64,000 nucleotides of DNA, from the NCBI GenBank assembly GCA_017417465.1, contig JAFPZD010000072.1:51493-115492 (forward strand). Reading direction: 5' to 3'. Below, in pieces: positions 25,867 through 35,097 of the stretch (positions within the stretch are counted from its first letter, which is position 1; every line of letters begins with the position of its first letter). Under the pieces are notes generated by a model. That model was given only the letters and a program-made list of their open reading frames with translations, was not told the origin of the DNA and ran no database searches. This DNA is from Prevotella sp. (GTDB taxonomy: Bacteria; Bacteroidota; Bacteroidia; Bacteroidales; Bacteroidaceae). A program made the translations under genes and the position numbers.

Positions 25867-27240
25867 CTACGCCTCGGCAGCGGCGAGGACAATCTCGCTG
25901 AGTGTCGGATGGATGTGAACCATGTTGCGCAGCTGGGCAACGGTGGTCTGGCGGCACATCAGTGCGCTGACCTCCTGCACCATGTCGGCAGAGTGGGCTC
26001 CGAAGGCGTGACAGCCCAGGATACGGCCGGCATTAGGCTCACTCAGCAGTTTAAGCATTCCCTCGCTCTCGTTCATGGCCAAAGCCTTGCCGTTGGCACG
26101 ATGGAAAGCCTTGCGGCACTCGTAGTCGATGCCCTGCTCCTTCAGCTGGTCCTCGGTCAAGCCTACACAGGCGGCCTCAGGATTGGTGAAGATGGCAGCG
26201 GGCATGATGCTCAGGTCGATGTCGTCGTCGTGGCCCAGGATGTGGTTCACCACGTGGATGCCCTGCATCTCGGCAGCGTGTGCCAGCATCATACGACTGT
26301 TGACGTCGCCGATGGCATAGATGCCCTTGACAGTGGTCTCGAAGTGATCGTCAACCTTAATGCCCATGCGGGCGTCGTAGTCGAAGCCGGCATTCTGGAA
26401 GTGGTCTTGCACACGGGGTGCTCGGCCCACAGCCATCAGCACGTCCTCGGCGTTGACGGTCTGCTCCTTACTTTTCTTGTCGACGAAGGTGACACCATCG
26501 GCAGTGATGGCGGTGACGCCACACTGTAGGCAGAACTTCACGCCGCGTTTCTCGAGCACCTTGCGCAGGCGCTTGGCGATGTCGCTGTCGAGGGCGGGCA
26601 GACACTCCTTAAGGAACTCCACGACCGTGACCTCGGTACCGAAGGCGTTGAAAATGCTGGCAAACTCCATGCCGATGACACCGGCACCGATGATGCAAAG
26701 GCTTGCAGGCAGGTGGTCGATGGAGAGCAGGTCGGCACTGTCGAGGACAGGACGGCTGGCGGGCTCCTTCAGACGTAGGCTCTTGGAGGCAGAACCGGTA
26801 GCCACAATGATGTGGGGGGCAGTGTAGTGCTCCTCGGCGGCGGGGGCGCCGGCATCGCCACCTACTGGGCAAGCGGCTACCGTGTGGGCGTCGACGAAGC
26901 GCGCCTCAGCACGGACGAGGGTGATGTTAGGATGCGAGAGCAGGGTGTCGATGCCAGAGCGTAGCTGCGTGAGCACCTCGTTCTTGCGGTCGATGACCTG
27001 TTGGAAGCGGAAGTCGTAGCTGAGGTTGTCGAGTCCGAAGAGGCTGGCCTCTTTCAGCGTCTGCACAATCTCGGCATTGCGGGCCATAGCCTTGGTAGGT
27101 ATACAGCCCTCGTTGAGGCAGGTGCCTCCGACGTTGGCGTCCTCGAAGATGACCACCTTCAGGCCGTGCTGGGCGGCATGCCCGGCGGCACGATAGCCAC
27201 CGGGTCCTGCGCCTATGATGATGAGATCAGTCTTTATCAT
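25867..27240 (-). CDS. lpdA: Dihydrolipoyl dehydrogenase (glycine cleavage L-protein)
   Basis: This 457-aa flavoprotein has an FAD-binding IIIGAGPGGYRAAGHAAQHG, the redox pair Cys41/Cys46 in GGTCLNEGCIPTKA, an NAD-binding CIIGAGVIGMEFASIF and the C-terminal His/Glu active-site motif (HIHPTLSEIVLAAAE). It reoxidises the dihydrolipoyl arm of GcvH with NAD+. It is the last gene of the glycine cleavage cluster, 30 bp after gcvPB. That spacer is itself made of GACGATTT repeats. It could also serve other lipoyl enzymes. Confidence 0.96.
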   Translation of the reverse strand: MIKTDLIIIGAGPGGYRAAGHAAQHGLKVVIFEDANVGGTCLNEGCIPTKAMARNAEIVQTLKEASLFGLDNLSYDFRFQQVIDRKNEVLTQLRSGIDTLLSHPNITLVRAEARFVDAHTVAACPVGGDAGAPAAEEHYTAPHIIVATGSASKSLRLKEPASRPVLDSADLLSIDHLPASLCIIGAGVIGMEFASIFNAFGTEVTVVEFLKECLPALDSDIAKRLRKVLEKRGVKFCLQCGVTAITADGVTFVDKKSKEQTVNAEDVLMAVGRAPRVQDHFQNAGFDYDARMGIKVDDHFETTVKGIYAIGDVNSRMMLAHAAEMQGIHVVNHILGHDDDIDLSIMPAAIFTNPEAACVGLTEDQLKEQGIDYECRKAFHRANGKALAMNESEGMLKLLSEPNAGRILGCHAFGAHSADMVQEVSALMCRQTTVAQLRNMVHIHPTLSEIVLAAAEA

Positions 27241-27270
27241 TGACGATTTGACGATTTACGATTTACGATT

Positions 27271-28677
27271 TTAGGCTTCGCTTTTCAGCTGACGCCAGGT
27301 GACGACGGGATGCTTGGCGGCAAGCACATCGTCGACGCGGCCAATGGGCGTGTTGTGGGGAGCCGACTTCACCTCGTCGGGGTTGGTGCGGGCCTCCTCG
27401 GCTATCTGGCGCATCACGGCTATGAAACCATCGATGGTCTCCTTCGACTCGTTCTCAGTGGGCTCAATCATGAGGCTCTCGTGGAACAGCAGCGGGAAGT
27501 AGATGGTCGGAGCATGGTAGCCATAGTCGAGCAGACGCTTTGCCACGTCCATCGTGGTGACGCCCGTGGACTTGTCCTTCAGGCCGTCGAACACGAACTC
27601 GTGCTTGCACAGACCGTCGATGGGCAGCTCGTAGACATCCTTCAGCGACTCCTTGATGTAGTTGGCATTAAGCGTAGCGAGTGGACCAACGAGCTTCACA
27701 TTCTCACGACCGAGGGTGAGGATGTAAGCCAGGGCACGCATCTCGACGGCGAAGTTGCCGTGATAGGGTGACACCACGGGGAAGCAGTCCTCCAGACCCT
27801 TGCGCACACCGACGGGACCGGCACCGGGGCCACCACCGCCATGAGGCGTCGAGAAGGTCTTGTGCAGGTTGATGTGCATCACGTCGAATCCCATGTCGCC
27901 AGGGCGTGCGGCACCCAGCATCGGGTTGAGGTTGGCACCATCGTAGTACATCAGTCCGCCAGCCTCGTGGACCATCTTCTCAATTGCGGGTATCTGCTTC
28001 TCAAAGAGACCCAGCGTGTTGGGGTTGGTCATCATCATGGCGGCAATCTCAGAGCCACGCTGAGCGAGCAGTTCCTTCAGGGCCTCGACATCGACGGTGC
28101 CATCGCTAAGCGACTTCACCTCAACGATGTCCATGCCACAAACGGCGGCCGAGGCAGGGTTGGTGCCGTGGGCCGAGTCGGGCACGATGACCAGGCGGCG
28201 AGCCATGTCGCCACGCTGCTCGTGGTACTTCTTAATGACCATCAGGCCCGTCAGCTCACCATGGGCGCCGGCGAAGGGCTTCAGGGTGAAAGCATGGAGG
28301 CCCGTCAGCTCGCAGAGCAGTTTCTGCAGCATGGCGCAGGCAGCCTCGGCACCCTTCACGGTCTGGGCAGGCTGCAGGGGGTGCAAGGCCGTGAACTGCG
28401 GCAGTGCGGCCATCTCCTCATTGATTTTGGGGTTGTACTTCATGGTGCAGGAGCCCAACGGATAGAAGCCGTTGTCGACACCGAAGTTGTTAGCCGATAG
28501 ATTGGTATAGTGGCGCACGACGGTCATCTCGTCGCACTCAGGCAGCTGTGCGTCCTCTTTACGGCGCATCGAGGCGGGAATCTCATAACTGCCAAAGCGA
28601 TTCTTTGGGAGTGAATAGCCTCGACGGCCTTCCTGTGAAAGTTCGAAAATCAGGTTTCCGTATAGCTTGTTGTTCAT
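27271..28677 (-). CDS. gcvPB: Glycine dehydrogenase (decarboxylating) subunit 2
   Basis: This 468-aa PLP enzyme is the C-terminal half of the split P-protein. The PLP lysine is in NLHKTFSTPHGGGGPG; other family blocks include YHEQRGDMARRLVIVPDSAHGTNPASA and FYPLGSCTMKYNP. It decarboxylates glycine and passes the aminomethyl group to GcvH. The start at MNNKLYGNLIFELS is chosen because the open frame upstream only reads through TATAG repeats and the gcvPA 3' end. The gap to gcvPA is 77 bp of repeat. Confidence 0.96.
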   Translation of the reverse strand: MNNKLYGNLIFELSQEGRRGYSLPKNRFGSYEIPASMRRKEDAQLPECDEMTVVRHYTNLSANNFGVDNGFYPLGSCTMKYNPKINEEMAALPQFTALHPLQPAQTVKGAEAACAMLQKLLCELTGLHAFTLKPFAGAHGELTGLMVIKKYHEQRGDMARRLVIVPDSAHGTNPASAAVCGMDIVEVKSLSDGTVDVEALKELLAQRGSEIAAMMMTNPNTLGLFEKQIPAIEKMVHEAGGLMYYDGANLNPMLGAARPGDMGFDVMHINLHKTFSTPHGGGGPGAGPVGVRKGLEDCFPVVSPYHGNFAVEMRALAYILTLGRENVKLVGPLATLNANYIKESLKDVYELPIDGLCKHEFVFDGLKDKSTGVTTMDVAKRLLDYGYHAPTIYFPLLFHESLMIEPTENESKETIDGFIAVMRQIAEEARTNPDEVKSAPHNTPIGRVDDVLAAKHPVVTWRQLKSEA

Positions 28678-28689
28678 TGTCTTTCTTTT

Positions 28690-28757
28690 TTTTATAGTTG
28701 CTATAGATGCTATAGTTGCTATAGATGCTATAGTTTCTATAGGGGCTATAGTTTTTA
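28690..28757. repeat. TATAG-type tandem repeat in the gcvPA-gcvPB gap
   Basis: Runs of CTATAGTTG / CTATAGATG, period about 9 bp, with a self-complementary CTATAG core. It fills the intercistronic gap and reaches the gcvPA stop codon. Confidence 0.8.
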
Positions 28758-30068
28758 TACTAACGATACTAAACGGTCGATTTCTTCCTTGGTACGCTTC
28801 TCGGTGACGGCGAACATGAGTTGGTCGGCAGCAACCTTGACACCACCGAAGATGCCGTTCTCGAGGAGACGCTGCTGCAGCAGGTCGACGTCGCCATCGT
28901 AGCGGACGACGAACTCGTTGAAGAAAGGCTGGTTGTAAGCCAAGGTGAAGTGTCCTGTAGCCACGAGCTTGTCGCACAGATAGTGGGCACCGGCATAGCT
29001 CAGCTCGGCAGTCTCCTTCAAGCCCTGCTTACCCATGAGTGAGCAGTAGATCGTTGCGAAGAGCGCCATGAGACTCTGGTTCGAGCAGATGTTCGAAGTG
29101 GCCTTCTGACGGCGGATGTGTTGCTCGCGGGCCTGCAGTGTCAGCACGAAGGCGCGCTGTCCACGGTTGTCGAGCGTCTTGCCCACGATGCGTCCCGGCA
29201 TCTTGCGGATGAGCTTCTCAGTGCAGCACATGTAGCCCACATAGGGACCGCCGAACTGCATGGGGATGCCCAGCGACTGGCCGTCGCCAACAGCGATGTC
29301 AGCGCCCAGCTCAGCAGGCGACTTCAGCACGGCGAGGTCGGCAATGATGCTGTTGACGACGAAGAGGCCCTTCGCAGCATGGATGGCGTCGGCAAAGCCG
29401 TCGTAGTCCTCAACGATGCCGAAGTAGTTAGGCATCTGCACCATCACGCCAGCCACACCACCCTCGTCGAGTTTCTGCTGCATGGCGTCACGGTCGGTGA
29501 CACCGTCCTTCTGAGGAATCATCTCAAGAGAGATGCCCTGGAAGTGGGCATAGGTCTTCATCACCTCGACGGTCTTGGGGTCAACGGTCTCGCTGACGAG
29601 GAAGCGCTGCTGCTTCTTGCCTGCAGCGACGGACATCATCATGGCCTCGGCCGAGGCGGTGGTGCCGTCGTACATCGAGGCATTACTGATGTCCATGCCC
29701 GTCAGCTCGGTCATCATCGACTGATACTCAAAGATGTAGTGGAGCGTGCCCTGAGAGATCTCTGCCTGATACGGCGTATAGCTGGTAAGGAATTCAGAGC
29801 GCGACAGCAGGTTGGGGATGACGGAGGGTGTGTAGTGGTCGTAGACACCGGCGCCGGCGAAGCACGTCAGCTGGCGGTTCTGCGAACCCAGCTGCTCGAA
29901 CAACTGGCGCACTTCCAACTCGCTCATCTCCGAGGGAATCTGGTAGTCGCCACGGAACTTCACTTCTTCGGGCAACTCAGCATAGAGGCCCTCAAGGTCG
30001 TTGATGCCAACTTTGTCGAACATCGCCTTGAGGTCAGCCTCGGTATGGGGAAAATACTTATAATTCAT
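28755..30068 (-). CDS. gcvPA: Glycine dehydrogenase (decarboxylating) subunit 1
   Basis: This 437-aa protein is the N-terminal half of the split P-protein (MNYKYFPHTEADLKAMFDKVGI; FAGAGVYDHYTPSVIPNLLSRSEFLTSYTPYQAEISQGTLHYIFEYQSM). It pairs with GcvPB to form the PLP-dependent decarboxylase. The last residues (RLVSLV) are coded at the edge of the TATAG repeat. The 76-bp spacer to gcvH consists of CATTGACCATT repeats, in contrast to the different repeat on the other side. Confidence 0.96.
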   Translation of the reverse strand: MNYKYFPHTEADLKAMFDKVGINDLEGLYAELPEEVKFRGDYQIPSEMSELEVRQLFEQLGSQNRQLTCFAGAGVYDHYTPSVIPNLLSRSEFLTSYTPYQAEISQGTLHYIFEYQSMMTELTGMDISNASMYDGTTASAEAMMMSVAAGKKQQRFLVSETVDPKTVEVMKTYAHFQGISLEMIPQKDGVTDRDAMQQKLDEGGVAGVMVQMPNYFGIVEDYDGFADAIHAAKGLFVVNSIIADLAVLKSPAELGADIAVGDGQSLGIPMQFGGPYVGYMCCTEKLIRKMPGRIVGKTLDNRGQRAFVLTLQAREQHIRRQKATSNICSNQSLMALFATIYCSLMGKQGLKETAELSYAGAHYLCDKLVATGHFTLAYNQPFFNEFVVRYDGDVDLLQQRLLENGIFGGVKVAADQLMFAVTEKRTKEEIDRLVSLV

Positions 30069-30146
30069 TGACCATTAAACATTGACCATTGAACATTGGC
30101 CATTAAACATTGACCATTGAACATTAGCCATTAAACATTGACCATT
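30067..30146. repeat. CATTGACCATTAAA tandem repeat in the gcvH-gcvPA gap
   Basis: About six imperfect copies of an 11-14 bp unit (ACATTGACCATT, ACATTGGCCATT, ACATTAGCCATT) fill the whole intercistronic gap. Confidence 0.85.
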
Positions 30147-30525
30147 ATTTTGCACAGAAAGCCTCGTAGGCGGCGGCATCCATCAGGGCGTCGAGCTCGG
30201 TCTTGTCGGTCAGTTCCACCTTGATGATCCAGTTCTCGTAGGGATCCTCATTGAGGAGCTCGGGCTTGTCGTCCAGAGCCTCGTTCACCTCGACAACGGT
30301 GCCACTGACGGGCGAGATAAGGTCGCTGGCAGCCTTGACGCTCTCGACGGCGCCAAAGTCCTCGCCGGCTTCCACCTCATCGTCCACATCGGGCATGTCG
30401 ACGTAAACCACGTTGCCCAAGGCGTGCTGTGCATAGTCACTGATACCGATGAAACCAAAGTCACCTTCTACCTTTACATACTCGTGCGACTCACTGTAGT
30501 AGAGTCCTTCAATTACTTTTGCCAT
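30145..30525 (-). CDS. gcvH: Glycine cleavage system H protein
   Basis: This 126-aa lipoyl carrier protein has its lipoylated lysine at residue 64 (ESVKAASDL). Other landmarks are HEYVKVEGDFGFIGISDYAQHALGNVVYVDMP and SGTVVEVNEALDDKPELLNEDPY. It shuttles the aminomethyl group from P-protein to T-protein, then reducing equivalents to L-protein. It is encoded 73 bp after gcvT, and the lipoate ligase that probably modifies it is two genes upstream. Confidence 0.97.
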   Translation of the reverse strand: MAKVIEGLYYSESHEYVKVEGDFGFIGISDYAQHALGNVVYVDMPDVDDEVEAGEDFGAVESVKAASDLISPVSGTVVEVNEALDDKPELLNEDPYENWIIKVELTDKTELDALMDAAAYEAFCAK

Positions 30526-30598
30526 AGTTTTTTTCTTTTTTATTTGATGGTTTATTGTTTTTTGTTATTTCGTCATTCCACATAACGGGACGATACGA

Positions 30599-31681
30599 TT
30601 ATTTCTTGTAGTGCTTATCGTAGAAGCGCTTCTTGACGACGACGCCAGGGAACACCTTCTTGCGGATCTGGATGTTCAGCGGCGTGCCAAGCTTGGCGTG
30701 GGCAGCATTGACCAGAGCCATGCAGACGCTCTTGTCAGCAGAGATGCTGTGGTAGCCGGTGGTCACCTCGCCCACCTGCTCGCCCTCCGGGGTAAGCACG
30801 GGGTAGCCGTGGCGGGGGATGGCCTTGTCGTTGAGCTCAATGCCGATGACACGCTGCTTGGGGCCATCAGCCTTCTGCTGCTGCAGGGCCTCACGACCGA
30901 TGAACTCCTCCTTGTCGAACTTGCAAAACATCGAGAGACCGGCCATGACGGGTGTGATGTCGGCCGACAGCTCGTCGCCGTAGAGGGGCAGACCCACCTC
31001 GAAGCGCAGCGTGTCGCGGCAGCCCAGTCCACAGGGCTTGCAGCGTCCGCTTTCCATCAGTTTGTCCCAGTATTCGTTGATCTTATCGGGCGTGGCATAG
31101 ATTTCGAAGCCGTCCTCACCGGTGTAGCCTGTACGGCTGACGATGACGTCGCCAATGGTCTTCACGGTGTAGAAAGCCAGCTCCTTGCACGCCAGTCCCA
31201 GCACCTCTTCGACCACCTTCTCAGCCTCGGGACCCTGGACGGCCAGCTGTCCGTAGTAATCGCTGAGGTTCTTCAGGTCGATGTCGAAGCCTTTGGCCTG
31301 GTCGAGCATCCATGCCCAGTCCTTGTCGATATTAGCAGCGTTGATGACGAGGAAAAAGTCCTGATCGCCCATCTTGTAAACCAGCAGGTCGTCGACGGTG
31401 CCACCGTTCTCGTAGCACATCATGCCATAGAACACCTGTCCGTCGGGAGCACCCTTCACGTCGTTGGTAAAGATGTGCTGCACATAGCGCTCGGCATCGG
31501 GTCCCTTGACGGTTACCTCGCCCATGTGACTGACGTCGAAGACGCCGCAGGCGGTACGCACGGCCACGTGCTCGTCGGTGATGTTACTGTACTGGATTGG
31601 CATGTCGTAGCCTGCGAAGGGCGACATCAGGGCGCCCAAGGCCACGTGTTTGTCGTAGAGACAAGTCTTTTTGTTTTCCAT
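30599..31681 (-). CDS. gcvT: Aminomethyltransferase (glycine cleavage T protein)
   Basis: This 360-aa folate-dependent enzyme has the GcvT signatures GVFDVSHMGEVTVKGPDAERYVQ, SRTGYTGEDGFEIY and CGLGCRDTLRFEVGLPLYGDEL. It transfers the methylene group to tetrahydrofolate and releases ammonia. Its start lies 12 bp after the lplA stop codon, so the two are tightly coupled. Length is normal for the family. Confidence 0.97.
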   Translation of the reverse strand: MENKKTCLYDKHVALGALMSPFAGYDMPIQYSNITDEHVAVRTACGVFDVSHMGEVTVKGPDAERYVQHIFTNDVKGAPDGQVFYGMMCYENGGTVDDLLVYKMGDQDFFLVINAANIDKDWAWMLDQAKGFDIDLKNLSDYYGQLAVQGPEAEKVVEEVLGLACKELAFYTVKTIGDVIVSRTGYTGEDGFEIYATPDKINEYWDKLMESGRCKPCGLGCRDTLRFEVGLPLYGDELSADITPVMAGLSMFCKFDKEEFIGREALQQQKADGPKQRVIGIELNDKAIPRHGYPVLTPEGEQVGEVTTGYHSISADKSVCMALVNAAHAKLGTPLNIQIRKKVFPGVVVKKRFYDKHYKK

Positions 31682-31693
31682 ACTTTGATTTAA

Positions 31694-32665
31694 TTATTGC
31701 AATAATAGGTTGATAAAATCTTCACGTCGGAGGTTTCTCACCACGTCGCCGACCGACTCGGGAAGGGCCGCCAATAGCGCCTCGCGCTCCAAGCGAACGC
31801 CCCGCAGCCGCGAGAGCAGGGCGTCGAGCTCGCCCGTCAGGAAATAGTCACCCATGAGGTTGACGTCGCGCAGCACGCCGCCGCGCACCTCCAAGCGGGC
31901 CTCCAGCTCCCCCACCCCATCGATGCGGGTTCGCTTCACCTCCGTGTAGCGGGGGTTGTTGCCGTAGATGAAAGCATCGCTGAGGTACTCCTGCTCGATG
32001 ACCTCAATGGCTCGCACGTCGTCGGCCGTCAGCCGTAGCTCGCCATCGCAGAGGCTCTGCTGGACAAAAGTCATAAACTCAGGGAGTGTCAGCGTGACAT
32101 AGTCCTTCAGCAGGGCAATGTGTTGGCGAACACTCTGCACGCCTTTCGACACCAGCTTACGGTCGCTGGGCGTGATACTGCCCACCATGTGCTCCATGCA
32201 GGTGTCGTAGAGCATGGTGCCATGCACGATGCTGCGGCCAGGGATGTGGTAGAAGGCGTTGCCACTGACTTTGCGGTCGCCTATCATCACGTCGTTGCGC
32301 CCCGTGGAGCGAGCCTCGACACCCAAACGGCGCAGCACAAGCACCACCATATTAATATAACGGTTGAACGTCAGGTTAACATTCTCGTCCTTGGTGACAT
32401 AGGAGAACATCACGTTCGTCATGTCGGCATAAACGCAGCCGCCACCACTCTTGCGGCGGTACATCTGTATACCATGCTGACGGCAGTAGTCCACGTTCAC
32501 CTCGTTCTCGATGAGCTGGTTGCGGCCAAAAATGACCGTCGGCTCCACCTGCCACATAAAGAAGAGGTCGTCCTCATCCACATGGCGAGCAACATGCTCT
32601 TCCATGGCCAGATAGAACGACAGGCGGCGCTGCGCATTGTGTTCGGGAAGCGAGATGTACTTCAT
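31694..32665 (-). CDS. lplA: Lipoate-protein ligase
   Basis: This 323-aa protein of the lipoate ligase family has the RRKSGGGCVYADMTNVMFSYV active-site block (usual RRxSGGGxVxHD), the upstream LFFMWQVEPTVIFGRNQLIENEVN and a C-terminal accessory region. It attaches lipoate, by way of lipoyl-AMP, to GcvH. It is the first gene of the glycine cleavage cluster, with a TAATTTTG promoter box 28 nt upstream, divergent from dxs. This is a logical arrangement: the modifying enzyme is made together with its substrate protein. Confidence 0.93.
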   Translation of the reverse strand: MKYISLPEHNAQRRLSFYLAMEEHVARHVDEDDLFFMWQVEPTVIFGRNQLIENEVNVDYCRQHGIQMYRRKSGGGCVYADMTNVMFSYVTKDENVNLTFNRYINMVVLVLRRLGVEARSTGRNDVMIGDRKVSGNAFYHIPGRSIVHGTMLYDTCMEHMVGSITPSDRKLVSKGVQSVRQHIALLKDYVTLTLPEFMTFVQQSLCDGELRLTADDVRAIEVIEQEYLSDAFIYGNNPRYTEVKRTRIDGVGELEARLEVRGGVLRDVNLMGDYFLTGELDALLSRLRGVRLEREALLAALPESVGDVVRNLRREDFINLLLQ

Positions 32666-32693
32666 TCGTGTCAGACTATGAGCTAACTGCGTG

Positions 32694-32701
32694 CAAAATT
32701 A
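32694..32701 (-). promoter_or_regulatory. -7 promoter box for the lplA-gcv operon
   Basis: The minus strand reads TAATTTTG, 28 nt before the lplA ATG. The short leader leaves no space for a glycine riboswitch. Confidence 0.6.
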
Positions 32702-32786
32702 CGGAGAAAAAACGGAAGCGCCAAACTTTCTTCCTAAAAAAATCATAACGACAGCACTTTATTTCGCCCCAGCTGAGAATTGAAAC

Positions 32787-32872
32787 TTGCGAAGTGACGG
32801 TTTGCGACTTGCGAAGTGACGGTTTGCGACCTGCGAAGTGACGGTTTGCAACTTACAAAGTGACGTTTTGCA
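32787..32872. repeat. 22-bp tandem array, four copies, just upstream of the dxs promoter
   Basis: Units of TTGCGAAGTGACGGTTTGCG with GAAGTGAC (or AAAGTGAC) at 32791, 32813, 32835 and 32857, an exact 22-bp step. The array ends about 30 bp before the -33 element of dxs and lies in the divergent lplA/dxs region. Confidence 0.9.
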
Positions 32873-32901
32873 CACGAAAAGCAAAAAAGATGGCGCGAAG
32901 T

Positions 32902-32932
32902 TTTGCCGTTTGCGCGATTATTCGTACCTTTG
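32902..32932 (+). promoter_or_regulatory. Promoter of dxs-trkA-trkH
   Basis: TTTG at 32902-32905 and TACCTTTG at 32925-32932 have the standard 19-bp spacing of a Bacteroidota housekeeping promoter. The ATG at 32860 lies upstream of this promoter and therefore cannot be the start. Confidence 0.75.
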
Positions 32933-32949
32933 TCCCCAAATATACTAAT

Positions 32950-35097
32950 GTGGAACAAAAAGAATTGCAATTACTGAACCATATCGAGACGCCCGCTGAC
33001 CTTCGGACGCTCAACACAGAGCAGTTGCCGCTGCTGTGCGACGAGCTGCGCCAGTTCATCGTCGAACAGCTGTCGGTGAACCCTGGCCATCTGGCGTCGA
33101 GCCTCGGCGTCGTAGAGCTCACGGTGGCCCTGCACTACGTCTATAACACCCCAGACGACCGCATTGTCTGGGACGTTGGCCACCAGGCCTACGGTCACAA
33201 GATTCTCACCGGTCGGCGCGAGCAGTTCTCCACCAATCGCAAGCTGCACGGCCTGCGTCCGTTCCCCTCGCCCGAGGAGAGCGAGTACGATGCCTTCATC
33301 TGCGGTCATGCCTCGAACAGCATCTCCGCTGCCCTGGGCATGGCGGTGGCAGCAGCCAGAACGGAGAACGGAGAACGGAGAGCGGAGCGGTTACATCGTC
33401 ATGTGGTTGCCGTCATCGGCGACGGTGCGATGTCGGGTGGACTGGCTTTCGAGGGTCTCAACAACGTGTCGCAGAGTCCTAACGACATGCTCATCATCCT
33501 GAACGACAACGACATGTCGATCGACCGCTCAGTGGGTGGCATGAAGCAGTATCTGCTGGAGCTGAGCACTAGCGAGACCTACAATGCCGTGCGCTTCAAG
33601 GCGGCTCGCTGGCTGGCCTCGAAGGGCATGCTCAGCGAGGCTCGAAAGCAGGGTATCATACGCCTGTCAAACGCGCTGAAGAGCGCCATCGCCCACCAGC
33701 AGAACATCTTCGAGGGCATGAACATCCGCTACTTCGGCCCCTACGATGGCCACGACGTCAAGGAGCTGGTGCGCATCCTGCGCCAGCTGAAGGACATGAA
33801 GGGCCCGAAGCTGCTCCACCTACACACGAAGAAGGGCCACGGCTACGCCCCGGCTGAGGACTACAGTCCCGTGTGGCACGCCCCCGGCAAGTTCAATGCT
33901 GAGACGGGCGAGCTCCAGAAAAGCGACACCAACGGCCAGCCGCCCAAATACCAAGACGTCTTCGGCGAGACACTGCTTGAGCTGGCTCGCCAGAACCCAC
34001 GCATCGTCGGCGTCACACCTGCCATGCCCACAGGTTGCTCGATGTGCATCCCGATGAAGGAGATGCCAGAGCGCATGTTCGACGTAGGCATCGCCGAGGG
34101 GCACGCTGTGACATTCTCGGCCGGCATGGCAAAGGACGGTCTGCTGCCCTTCTGTAACATCTACTCGGCTTTTGCACAGCGTGCTTATGACAACATCATC
34201 CACGACGTGGCCATCCTGCGCCTGCCGGTGGTGTTCTGCCTCGACCGCGCCGGACTTGTCGGTGAGGACGGCCCCACGCACCACGGTGCTTTCGACATGG
34301 CGGCCTTGCGCCCCATACCGAACCTTACCATCTGCTCGCCCATGGACGAGGCCGAGTTGCGCCGACTGATGTACACTGCCCAGCAGCCCGACATGGGGCC
34401 GTTCGTCATCCGCTATCCCCGTGGTCGCGGCGTGCTCGCCAACTGGCGCTGTCCCTTAGAGACCGTCGAGGTGGGCACTGGCAGAAAGCTACGCGATGGC
34501 AACGACGTGGCCGTGCTGTCGATAGGGCCGATTGGCAATGACGTAGAGAAAGCAATCTCTCTAATTGAGAATTCGGAATTGAGAATTGAGAATTCTGGAA
34601 TTGAGAATTATAGTCACACTGAAGGCGATAATGCCGCCAACAACTATAGTCACACTGAAGGCGATAATGCCGCCAACAAAACTAATCATAATTCTCAATC
34701 CCAAATTCTCAATTCTCAATCCTCAATTCTCAATTATAGAACTCTCAATTCTCAATCCCAAATTCTCAATTCTCAATCCTCAATTCTCAATCCTGCTCAC
34801 TACGACATGCGCTTCCTGAAACCGCTCGACGAGCGCATCCTCCATGAGGTGGGACGGCGGTTCAAGCATATCATCACCGTCGAGGACGGCGTGCGCAACG
34901 GCGGCCTTGGCTCGGCAGTCCTCGAATGGATGAGCGACCACGGCTACGCACCGCACATCACCCGTCTGGGGCTACCCGACACGTTCGTTGAGCACGGCAC
35001 CGTCGGGGAGCTGCGCCAGATAGTGGGCCTCGACATCGATTCTATCAAAAAAGCTATAATAGCCTCCTCAGAGGCAGAAGGGGGGACTTGCCTATGA
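32950..35097 (+). CDS. dxs: 1-deoxy-D-xylulose-5-phosphate synthase with a large in-frame repeat insertion
   Basis: This is a thiamine-diphosphate enzyme, first step of the MEP isoprenoid pathway (pyruvate plus glyceraldehyde 3-phosphate). Signatures: [52 protein letters not shown], the transketolase-like pyrimidine domain ([23 protein letters not shown]) and the C-terminal domain ([16 protein letters not shown]). The start is taken as GTG 32950 ([18 protein letters not shown]), because it lies 17 nt after the promoter box and aligns with the usual N-terminus. This gives 715 aa, longer than the usual roughly 620-640. Residues about 537-616 are repeat-coded. The stop overlaps the trkA start (ATGA). 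Confidence 0.93.
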   Translation: MEQKELQLLNHIETPADLRTLNTEQLPLLCDELRQFIVEQLSVNPGHLASSLGVVELTVALHYVYNTPDDRIVWDVGHQAYGHKILTGRREQFSTNRKLHGLRPFPSPEESEYDAFICGHASNSISAALGMAVAAARTENGERRAERLHRHVVAVIGDGAMSGGLAFEGLNNVSQSPNDMLIILNDNDMSIDRSVGGMKQYLLELSTSETYNAVRFKAARWLASKGMLSEARKQGIIRLSNALKSAIAHQQNIFEGMNIRYFGPYDGHDVKELVRILRQLKDMKGPKLLHLHTKKGHGYAPAEDYSPVWHAPGKFNAETGELQKSDTNGQPPKYQDVFGETLLELARQNPRIVGVTPAMPTGCSMCIPMKEMPERMFDVGIAEGHAVTFSAGMAKDGLLPFCNIYSAFAQRAYDNIIHDVAILRLPVVFCLDRAGLVGEDGPTHHGAFDMAALRPIPNLTICSPMDEAELRRLMYTAQQPDMGPFVIRYPRGRGVLANWRCPLETVEVGTGRKLRDGNDVAVLSIGPIGNDVEKAISLIENSELRIENSGIENYSHTEGDNAANNYSHTEGDNAANKTNHNSQSQILNSQSSILNYRTLNSQSQILNSQSSILNPAHYDMRFLKPLDERILHEVGRRFKHIITVEDGVRNGGLGSAVLEWMSDHGYAPHITRLGLPDTFVEHGTVGELRQIVGLDIDSIKKAIIASSEAEGGTCL
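34561..34800. repeat. Palindromic repeat element inserted in frame in dxs
   Basis: The left arm has GAATTGAGAATTGAGAATTC-type units. The right arm is the reverse complement type (CCCAAATTCTCAATTCTC units, with a 60-bp block repeated). The centre holds two direct copies of a 36-bp unit (TATAGTCACACTGAAGGCG...GCCGCCAACAA). The element has no stop codon in the dxs frame and codes NSxxx[12 protein letters not shown]-type low-complexity protein. Confidence 0.85.

Noticed and set aside
28678-28977. 100-residue N-terminal extension of gcvPB
   Set aside because: It reads through TATAG repeats and the end of gcvPA in another frame; MNNKLYGNL is the family start.
32666-32700. Glycine riboswitch before the gcv operon
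   Set aside because: The leader between the promoter box and lplA is only about 28 nt, too short for an aptamer.
32860-32949. Upstream ATG of dxs giving 30 extra residues
   Set aside because: It lies upstream of the promoter box at 32925-32932 and inside the 22-bp repeat array; GTG 32950 matches the usual N-terminus.
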